This document shows, piece by piece, positions 1 through 5,601 of a stretch of DNA of 19,120 nt. Made by a program: the position numbers and the translations under genes. The DNA lies in NCBI GenBank assembly GCA_038237665.1, contig JBBRYK010000053.1:1-19120 (forward strand). Direction: 5' to 3'. The notes below the pieces were generated by a model. It was not told the DNA's origin. It worked only from the letters and a program-made list of their open reading frames with translations, and made no database searches. The stretch's first letter is position 1; each line of letters opens with the position of its first letter. The stretch comes from JBBRYK01 sp038237665. GTDB lineage: Bacteria > Actinomycetota > Thermoleophilia > Gaiellales > Gaiellaceae.

Positions 1-51
1 CTGTCGCTCTAGCAGGAAGGGCAGGGCAGCGGTCGCGATCGAGATCGTCAT
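1..51 (-). CDS. Alternative reading: possible 5' end of a minus-strand gene (partial)
   Basis: An ATG at 51-49 on the minus strand opens a frame that runs off the window edge after 17 codons (begins MTISIATAALPF). Third positions are mostly G/C (14 of 17). There is no clear Shine-Dalgarno motif upstream, and the reading competes with the plus-strand tail that ends at 103. It would make this gene divergent from the ligase. The function cannot be told. Confidence 0.2.
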   Translation of the reverse strand, partial: MTISIATAALPFLLERQ

Positions 52-103
52 TCGTTCGCTGAACGATCATCGGTCGGCCCGCACTCTGGTCGAAAGGGGG
101 TGA
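2..103 (+). CDS. Possible 3' end of an upstream gene (partial)
   Basis: A plus-strand frame is open from the window edge to a TGA at 101-103 and encodes about 33 residues ending in ARTLVERG. The stop lies six bases before the GTG of the AMP-ligase gene, and the ligase ribosome-binding site overlaps it, as expected for two genes of one operon. Third codon positions are about 73% G/C, lower than in the clear genes here. No family can be recognised from so short a tail. A competing minus-strand reading of the same bases (51 down to 1) is listed separately, and only one of the two is likely to be real. Confidence 0.35.
   Translation, partial: CRSSRKGRAAVAIEIVIRSLNDHRSARTLVERG
93..103 (+). promoter_or_regulatory. 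Strong ribosome-binding site of the AMP-ligase gene
   Basis: AAAGGGGGTGA differs by one base from the ideal complement of the 16S rRNA 3' end (AAAGGAGGTGA). It sits six bases before the GTG at 110, which fixes that start codon. Confidence 0.65.
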
Positions 104-109
104 TTCGAG

Positions 110-1570
110 GTGTCCCGCGAGACAACTTCGTCCGCCCTCTGGAGTGCATTTCGGGACCGAACGGCGGCGCTCGGTGACCTGACGGCCGTCGCGGCGCGCG
201 GCCACGAAGTCTCCTTCGCTGCGCTCTGGCAGCAAGCCGAACGCCTCGCCACGGCGCTGCTCGCAGCCGGTGTGCGCGAGGGTACCGTCGTCGGCCTCTC
301 GCTCCCGAACTCGCACCGCTTCGTGGCCGCTCTGCTCGCTCTTTGCCGGATCGACGCGACCGTTGCCCTGCTCTCGCCGCAGTACGGGCGCGCCGAACTC
401 GGACCGATCGTGGCCCGCGCGCGGGTCGACTGCGTCGTCACTGATGCACCTGGGGTTGAGCGGATCTCGGCCTCCCAGCCGATCGCGCGCGCCGCTCAGG
501 CCGACCTCCTTCATGTCCTTTTCACGGGAGCGGCGCCGCTCGACCCGCCTGCTGCGGTGCTGAAGTTCAGCTCCGGATCGATGAGCGAGCCCAAGGGGAT
601 CGCGCTCTACGCGGAGAACGTGCTCTCCGAGGCGGAGAACGTCCGCGCGACGCTCGGCCTCGAGGCCGGCGACCGCGTCTTCGCAGATGTACCGCTCTCG
701 CACAGCTACGGGCTGGACTGCGGTGTGTTACAGACGCTGTACTCGGGGGCGACGCTCGTCCTCGACGACACGCTCTCGGCGCGCCAACGGCTTGCCACGC
801 TCGAAACCGCCGATGTCTTCCTGGGCGCGCCGGCTCACTATCGGGTTTTCCTCGCGAGTCGCAGTGCCAGTCCGCCCGACCTCACGCGGGTGCGGTGGCT
901 CCTCTCCTGCGCAGCGCCGCTCGGCGTCGATGTCGTCCAGGCGTTCGCGCAGCGCTTCGGCGCCTGGATCTGCCAGCACTATGGCACCTCGGAGACGGGT
1001 GCGGTGTCGAACCATCTCCCGGACCACGTAGGGGAGCGGCCCGCGTCCGTCGGGCGCCCTCTCGTCGGTGTACGGGTCACAATCATGAGTCCCGACGGGG
1101 CGCCGCTGACGGCCGGGGCCGAGGGCGAGGTCGTAGTCGAGAGTGGCGCCGTTGCGCAGGGCTACATACTCGGCGCCCCGCCGGAACGCCCCCCATTCCG
1201 CGGGCGCCAGTTCTGGACCGGAGACCTTGGAATCCTGGACGACGCCGGCTATCTGACGCTACGCGGCCGCCGCGACGCGATGATCAACGTCGGGGGTCTG
1301 AAGGTTGCGCCGGCCGAGGTAGCGGCCGTGCTCGAGCGGCATCCCCATGTGCGCGAGGCGGCCGTCCTTGGCGTGCCGGATGGGCGTGGTGAAGAAGTGG
1401 TCTACGCGGTCGTGGCGCTCGATGCTGCCGCCGACGAAGCAGAGCTGGTGGCCTTCTGCAGGGGGCAGCTCGCGGAGCACAAGGTACCCCGGCGGATCGA
1501 GATCCGAGACGAGCTGCCACGCACGGCGTCGGGGAAGGTACGAATCCAGGCGGACGATCTCGCGCGATGA
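110..1570 (+). CDS. AMP-dependent acyl/aryl ligase (ANL superfamily)
   Basis: A 486-residue adenylate-forming enzyme that should activate a carboxylic acid with ATP and pass it to CoA or a carrier protein; the substrate cannot be read from sequence. The P-loop-like A3 motif is FSSGSMSEPKG at residues 153-163, an unusual form of the common TSGTTGxPKG. The A5 motif YGTSETG is at 291-297 and the TGD aspartate is near 372. The hinge region GRRDAMINVGGLKVAPAEV follows, and the C-terminal catalytic lysine is K476 in TASGKVRI. All core elements are present, and at 486 residues the protein is short for FadD-type enzymes but complete. The GTG start is fixed by a near-ideal ribosome-binding site. It converges with a small minus-strand gene 25 bp away and has no obvious link to the glycan genes downstream. 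Confidence 0.93.
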   Translation: MSRETTSSALWSAFRDRTAALGDLTAVAARGHEVSFAALWQQAERLATALLAAGVREGTVVGLSLPNSHRFVAALLALCRIDATVALLSPQYGRAELGPIVARARVDCVVTDAPGVERISASQPIARAAQADLLHVLFTGAAPLDPPAAVLKFSSGSMSEPKGIALYAENVLSEAENVRATLGLEAGDRVFADVPLSHSYGLDCGVLQTLYSGATLVLDDTLSARQRLATLETADVFLGAPAHYRVFLASRSASPPDLTRVRWLLSCAAPLGVDVVQAFAQRFGAWICQHYGTSETGAVSNHLPDHVGERPASVGRPLVGVRVTIMSPDGAPLTAGAEGEVVVESGAVAQGYILGAPPERPPFRGRQFWTGDLGILDDAGYLTLRGRRDAMINVGGLKVAPAEVAAVLERHPHVREAAVLGVPDGRGEEVVYAVVALDAAADEAELVAFCRGQLAEHKVPRRIEIRDELPRTASGKVRIQADDLAR

Positions 1571-1595
1571 GGGCAACCGGGGCCGTAGCCAGCCG

Positions 1596-1748
1596 TCACT
1601 CTTCGGGCGTTTCCGGCTCCTCCTCCGCGTCCTCATTCTTGGAGGGGATGCCCAGGTCGTTCAAGAGGTCGTTCGTGCCTTGCTCCTGATTCCGATGCTC
1701 GCCCCGCACGACAGCGTCCGCCGCAGCCCGGGCCTCTTGCTCATCCAT
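1596..1748 (-). CDS. Small acidic hypothetical protein (50 aa)
   Basis: The protein begins MDEQEARAAADAVV, contains the segment NDLLNDLGIPSKNED and ends in a glutamate/proline-rich tail (AEEEPETPEE). It has no membrane segment, signal peptide or cysteine and looks soluble and partly disordered. The ATG at 1748-1746 is preferred over a longer frame reaching 1799, because GAGGAG at 1762-1757 sits eight bases upstream with ideal spacing. The gene is convergent with the ligase (25-bp gap) and divergent from the coiled-coil gene at 1854. I do not recognise the family. The good ribosome-binding site and the protein-like composition argue that it is real, but its size leaves doubt. Confidence 0.6.
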   Translation of the reverse strand: MDEQEARAAADAVVRGEHRNQEQGTNDLLNDLGIPSKNEDAEEEPETPEE

Positions 1749-1853
1749 GAACCGCTCTCCTCGCCCCCCCAAGGACGCCAAACTCCCCAACGCGAGCATA
1801 ACCTGGCCTGACAGCCATTGATACCCAGAGCGTCAGCGAGCGAGAATGGCCGG

Positions 1854-2129
1854 ATGGAGCACGAGCAAGATTACGAGCTGGTTGCGCAGCAAGTCAGCGG
1901 CCTGAACGAGACCGTCGCGGCCCTTCAGAAGCGGGTGGCCGAGGTCGAGCGGGTCAACGGCCGGCTTGAAGTTGCGGCACTGACCACGGCCCGCGCCCTG
2001 GAAGAGATCTCAAAGCACTGGCACGCAGTCTATGAAGCGATGCGTCGCGCGGAGGAGGAGGAGGAGGAGGAGGAGGAGGAGGAACCGAGCACCGTACCGC
2101 TGCCCTGGAAACAGGACGGCTCGGCCTAG
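1854..2129 (+). CDS. Small coiled-coil protein with polyglutamate run (91 aa)
   Basis: The protein starts MEHEQDYELVAQQV. A heptad-like stretch follows at about residues 10-55, with leucine, valine and alanine at a/d-type spacing (LNETVAALQKRVAEVERVN and onward), which predicts a coiled coil. Near residues 67-77 come eleven consecutive glutamates, encoded by ten GAG codons and one GAA, then a short tail ending PWKQDGSA. No family is recognised; a small oligomeric or scaffold-type protein is possible. The ATG at 1854 is chosen over an in-frame TTG at 1818; the ribosome-binding site is weak in both cases. It is followed by a 120-bp gap before the glycosyltransferase at 2250. Confidence 0.6.
   Translation: MEHEQDYELVAQQVSGLNETVAALQKRVAEVERVNGRLEVAALTTARALEEISKHWHAVYEAMRRAEEEEEEEEEEEPSTVPLPWKQDGSA
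2052..2084 (+). repeat. Trinucleotide (GAG)10-GAA microsatellite inside a gene
   Basis: Ten perfect GAG units and one GAA encode eleven glutamates in the coiled-coil protein. A tract of near-identical codons is prone to replication slippage in multiples of three, which would change the length of the acidic run without breaking the frame. Confidence 0.9.
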
Positions 2130-2249
2130 TCTCGTGGCGGCCGCTATTGGCATTGCTGAGCGCCAGCGGCATCCGGCCGCAGCCGCGTAGCCGCAGAACC
2201 CGCCGAGAGTCAGCTTGATCTCCGGGAAGTTCGCCCGTACAGATAGGCG
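2130..2249. other. Intergenic gap before the glycan gene block
   Basis: These 120 bases between the coiled-coil gene and the first GT-C gene contain only GC-rich, partly self-complementary sequence. No convincing promoter, terminator or RNA gene was found. It is the longest plainly non-coding stretch ahead of the glycan genes, so a promoter for 2250-4735 probably lies here. Confidence 0.3.
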
Positions 2250-3998
2250 GTGGCAAGCATTCGCAACCTCTCGTGGGGAGGGGTGTTCGTGGCAACCTCG
2301 CTTCTTGTCGCGGGGCTCGCTTTCGCGCTCGAAGGCGACGGGCGCTACCGCCCGTGGCCGGTGCTCGCCGTCTGGCTCGCGTCGATCGCGCTCCTCCTGA
2401 TCGGCGCTGCGAGGCTCGAACGAGCTCCCCTGCCTTGTCTTCCGCCTCTTCGTCTCCACATCGCGCGCTGGGAGTGGGCCCTCATGGCTGCCCTCACGCT
2501 CGTTGCGGTGCTCATCCGGGCGATCGCGCTCGGCCACGTGCCCGAGAACTTCTCCGGCGACGAGGGAGAGATGGGCAGCGAGGCGCGTGCGGTGATCTCC
2601 GGGGCGCTGCGCGACCCGTTCACGACCGGCTGGCAAAGCCACCCGACGCTTTGGTTCTACCTTCAGGCCGCCGCGCTTCGCGTCTTCGGCAACGGCGTCG
2701 TCGGTCTCCGCCTCCTTTCGGCGCTTCTTGGTGCGGCCACCGTCCCGGTGCTCTACCTCTTCGCCCGCCGACTGTTCGGCGCCCGCGTCGCCCTCGGCGC
2801 GGCTGCGCTCCTGGCCGTCTACCACTTCCACGTCCACTTCAGCCGCATCGGCCTGAACAACGTGGCCGACCCGCTGTTTGCGCTCCTCGCCTTTACGTCT
2901 TTCCTGGAGGGCTACCGCCGCCGGTCTCCGCTCCTTCTCGCGCTGGCCGGGATCCTCGTCGGCATCGACCAGCATCTGTACTTCGCAGGGCGGCTCGCGC
3001 CGATCCTGATCGTCGTTCTCCTCCTCCACCAGCTCATCGCCGACAGGCAGACCCTACGGGCGGCCGCGCGATTTCTCCCGCTCGTCGCGCTCGGGTTTTT
3101 CGTCGGCTTCGGCCCGCTACCCCGTGTCCCACTCCTGCACTGGGCCGAATACAGCGCGCGCCTGGCTAGCGAGGGAATCTTCCAAACGGGCTGGTACCAC
3201 GCTCAGGTCGCCGCCGGAAGGTCGCCGCCAGATGTCCTGGCGACACAGGTGGGACATGCCCTCGGAGGGTTCGGCTTCATCAGTGACCGCGGCCCGCAGT
3301 ACAACGCCGGTATGCCACTCCTGGATGCCCTGTCGTTCGGCCTCTTCACCTGCGGTGTCCTCGTCCTCGGAGCCCGGATCCGGCGCACCGAGTCTGCGCT
3401 CGTGCTCGCGTGGCTCCTGGCGACGGTGGTCGCCTCGGCGCTGCTGGTGCAGAACCCTGCGAGCGAGCACTACGTGACCGCCGCGCCGGCCATGTGTCTG
3501 GCGATTGCCTGTGGGATCGACGGAGTCGTCCGACACACAGGGAGCGCGCTGCCGAGGCCGCGCCGAGCGGCGGGCACCGCGTTCGGAGTCGCGATCCTCG
3601 CGCTCGGCGCGTGGAGCGTGAGCTTCTACTTCCGCGACTACTCGCCTCGCGAGGCGTACGGTTTCGAGCGGACCGGCACGGCGACTGCCGTCGCGCATTA
3701 TCTGGCTCCCAGGGCCCGAAACTCGTACGTGTATCTCCTCGGAGCGCCGACGCTCCACCTCTCGAACGGAACGCTCCGCTTCCTCGCGCCGGGCCTCCGA
3801 GGGACCGACGTGCCGGAGGGCAGTCGAACAACCGATCTGCGACGCATCGCGGCGGGCTCACGGGTGCTGGTCGTGGCGACCCCGTCGCGCTTCCGAGAAC
3901 TCGCCGCGATCGCGCGGACCCGTCCCGGCGGAAAGACGGTCGCGATCCGGGGCGGTCCGAACGACGAGGTGGTCTCCCGCGCGTACAAGCTGCCATGA
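2250..3998 (+). CDS. GT39-like (PMT_2/ArnT-type) GT-C membrane glycosyltransferase
   Basis: A 582-residue polytopic membrane protein. Two hydrophobic segments (about 11-27 and 38-54) precede the usual first GT-C helix (about 76-95). This is followed by the extracytoplasmic-loop acidic pair D104-E105 in FSGDEGEMGSEA, the position of the catalytic or metal-binding carboxylates in GT39/PMT_2 proteins. Further helices run to about residue 460. The soluble C-terminal part (from about RNSYVYLLGAPTLHLSNG) resembles the periplasmic domain of this class. The expected role is transfer of a sugar from a polyprenyl-phosphate donor on the outer face of the membrane; the acceptor is unknown. The GTG start has a weak ribosome-binding site. 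The stop overlaps the next start (ATGA at 3995-3998), so it is probably translationally coupled to the FkbM methyltransferase. Confidence 0.88.
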   Translation: MASIRNLSWGGVFVATSLLVAGLAFALEGDGRYRPWPVLAVWLASIALLLIGAARLERAPLPCLPPLRLHIARWEWALMAALTLVAVLIRAIALGHVPENFSGDEGEMGSEARAVISGALRDPFTTGWQSHPTLWFYLQAAALRVFGNGVVGLRLLSALLGAATVPVLYLFARRLFGARVALGAAALLAVYHFHVHFSRIGLNNVADPLFALLAFTSFLEGYRRRSPLLLALAGILVGIDQHLYFAGRLAPILIVVLLLHQLIADRQTLRAAARFLPLVALGFFVGFGPLPRVPLLHWAEYSARLASEGIFQTGWYHAQVAAGRSPPDVLATQVGHALGGFGFISDRGPQYNAGMPLLDALSFGLFTCGVLVLGARIRRTESALVLAWLLATVVASALLVQNPASEHYVTAAPAMCLAIACGIDGVVRHTGSALPRPRRAAGTAFGVAILALGAWSVSFYFRDYSPREAYGFERTGTATAVAHYLAPRARNSYVYLLGAPTLHLSNGTLRFLAPGLRGTDVPEGSRTTDLRRIAAGSRVLVVATPSRFRELAAIARTRPGGKTVAIRGGPNDEVVSRAYKLP

Positions 3999-4735
3999 AG
4001 GGCCGCCTCCGGAAGCTGCCGTACTACCTCGAATCGTACGTCTCGCTCCACCGGCTGATCGCGGACGGCAGAGTCCTGGGGCGAACGTCCCGGCCGATCG
4101 AACTGCGCAACGGCCTTTCCTTCCGCGTCTCGGGCCTGCTCGATCTGCTGATCCTCAAGGAGACGCTCGTCGACGACGCCTACGGCCTCGGCGATCTCGA
4201 AGGGCCGGTCCGCTGCATCGTCGATGTCGGTGCAGGCTTCGGCGACTTTGCGATCCTGGCGGCGACGCGCTTCCCGGACGTCGAGGTGCTGGCGTTCGAG
4301 CCGCTTCCGGCGGCCTTCGATCTGCTCGAAGAGAACATCGCGCGGAACGCGATCGAGAACGTTGACGCGAGGCGGGTCGCCGTCGGAACGCGCACCTCGA
4401 CGACGCTCGTCGCCGGCCGTCACCAGGCGCTCACGTCGACCACCGGCGCCGGGGAGGCGCTGGTCGCTCCGGCGCAGACCCTCGAAAGCCTCCTCGACGG
4501 GCGGGTCGTCGATCTCCTCAAGGTCGACTGCGAGGGCGCCGAGCTCGACGTGCTCGAAAGCGGCGGCGCGCTTGGTCGGGTGGGACGGATCGTCGTCGAA
4601 TACCACCGCCGGCTCCTCCGCGACGCCGATCGGTGCGTCACCCGGGTACTGGTCGAGCGCGGCTTCGAGGTTCGAGTCCGCCCGGACCCCTACGATCCCG
4701 ACCTCGGCTACCTGTTCGCGGCCAGATCCGGCTGA
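3995..4735 (+). CDS. FkbM-family SAM-dependent methyltransferase
   Basis: A 246-residue soluble protein with the Rossmann methyltransferase core. Motif I is IVDVGAGFGDFAILA (about 75-89), the acidic residue that binds the SAM ribose is in VLAFEPLP (E102), and the FkbM hallmark is LLKVDCEGAELDVLES (about 174-189) followed by IVVEYH. FkbM proteins usually O-methylate sugars or other hydroxyl groups, so a glycan-decorating role fits the neighbourhood. The start is the ATG in the ATGA overlap with the upstream GT-C gene. The last 28 bases overlap the end of the convergent GT2 gene. The N-terminal 60 residues are less typical and could contact the membrane or the substrate. Confidence 0.93.
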   Translation: MKGRLRKLPYYLESYVSLHRLIADGRVLGRTSRPIELRNGLSFRVSGLLDLLILKETLVDDAYGLGDLEGPVRCIVDVGAGFGDFAILAATRFPDVEVLAFEPLPAAFDLLEENIARNAIENVDARRVAVGTRTSTTLVAGRHQALTSTTGAGEALVAPAQTLESLLDGRVVDLLKVDCEGAELDVLESGGALGRVGRIVVEYHRRLLRDADRCVTRVLVERGFEVRVRPDPYDPDLGYLFAARSG

Positions 4736-5472
4736 GCGGGGTCGGTTCGGCGCGCGCGGTACGCGATGCGCAGAAGGTCGATCGCCATCTCGAACGACGA
4801 CCCGAGGAGCGCGACGTGGGTGCGCGTGTCATTCCTCCAGCGGATGGGCACCTCGGCGACCCGAAGGCCGAGACGTTCGGCGTTCACGCAGAGTTCGGCG
4901 TCGTATGCGAATCCGTCGACGCGGCGGAGTGCGAAGAGGCCGTGCCCGGCCTCGCGGCGAAAGAGCTTGAATCCGCATTGGGTGTCGCGCCAGGGGAGGC
5001 CTGTGAAGAGCCTGAACATGACGTTGAACGCCTTGCCCATTAGCTCGCGATGATGCGGCTGGTGGACGAGCACACGAGAGCCCGGGACCGAGCGGGAGCC
5101 CATCGCCAGGTCCGCATCTCCGTCGAGGGCGTGGGCCAGCAGGGCCACGTCCTCCAGGGGCGTCGAGAGGTCCACGTCGGTCACGAGCAGCCGGTCGCCT
5201 ACAGCCGCGAGGACGCCCGCGCCGACCGCCGCGCCCTTTCCTCGATGCCGTTCGAGCTCGAGCACACGGAACCGCCCCGGCAGGCCGCGGAAGCCCGCCA
5301 GCATTGCCGCGGTTCGATCGGTCGACCCGTCGTCGACGACGAGGATCTCCTCGATCCGCAGGCCGGCTCCCTTCGCCGCTGCATCGGCCTCGTCCTCGAG
5401 GGCGCGAAGGAGGGCCGGGACGCGCCGCTCCTCGTTGTAGACGGGAACGATGATCGAGAGGGTCTGCGTCAT
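4708..5472 (-). CDS. GT2 glycosyltransferase, dolichyl-phosphate-glucose-synthase-like
   Basis: A 254-residue GT-A fold enzyme. It begins TLSIIVPVYNEERRVPALL, has the nucleotide-binding DDGSTD at 47-52, and has a DxD-type metal site in VTDVDLSTPLEDV (D99/D101). Later motifs CGFKLFR and DGFAYDAELCVNAERLG are typical of the ALG5-like branch that moves glucose (or a related sugar) from UDP-sugar to a polyprenyl phosphate on the cytoplasmic face. No C-terminal membrane helices are seen. It would supply lipid-linked sugar to the GT-C proteins around it. The ATG at 5472-5470 gives the expected N terminus, although no good ribosome-binding site precedes it. It is convergent with FkbM (28-bp overlap) and divergent from YYY protein 1. 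Confidence 0.92.
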   Translation of the reverse strand: MTQTLSIIVPVYNEERRVPALLRALEDEADAAAKGAGLRIEEILVVDDGSTDRTAAMLAGFRGLPGRFRVLELERHRGKGAAVGAGVLAAVGDRLLVTDVDLSTPLEDVALLAHALDGDADLAMGSRSVPGSRVLVHQPHHRELMGKAFNVMFRLFTGLPWRDTQCGFKLFRREAGHGLFALRRVDGFAYDAELCVNAERLGLRVAEVPIRWRNDTRTHVALLGSSFEMAIDLLRIAYRARRTDPAQPDLAANR

Positions 5473-5505
5473 CTGGTCTCGGGGGCAGGGCCCCGGGGGC
5501 GCCTG

Positions 5506-5518
5506 ACAGTACCACTGT
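5506..5518. promoter_or_regulatory. Inverted repeat in the divergent region, possible operator
   Basis: ACAGT-ACC-ACTGT is a perfect 5+3+5 palindrome between the divergent starts of the GT2 gene (5472) and YYY protein 1 (about 5602). Just before it, 5486-5505 holds an imperfect GC-rich inverted repeat (CAGG...CCTG). Placement and symmetry would suit a repressor site, but a 5-bp half-site can occur by chance and no regulator gene is in the window. Confidence 0.2.
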
Positions 5519-5601
5519 GCTTCCCGCGTCGACTCTCCGCGCTCGTCGTCCTCGCGGCCGGCGCGATCCTGGCCGCCGCGTCTCCGTCGGAGGCGGCTCC
5601 G

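Noticed and set aside
1571..1595. Intrinsic terminator between the ligase and the small minus-strand gene
   Set aside because: The 25 bases have only scattered GC complementarity and no stem followed by a T run.
2010..3029. Long minus-strand open frame rich in Glu, Arg and Asp, opposite the first GT-C gene
   Set aside because: It is the antisense of a clear membrane protein. Its charged, low-complexity composition is the usual shadow of hydrophobic GC-rich codons, and it has no domain motif.
5050..5601. In-frame upstream extension of YYY protein 1 across the GT2 gene
   Set aside because: It would lie antisense to nearly the whole GT2 gene and has shadow-type composition. Only the part after about 5503 is protein-like.
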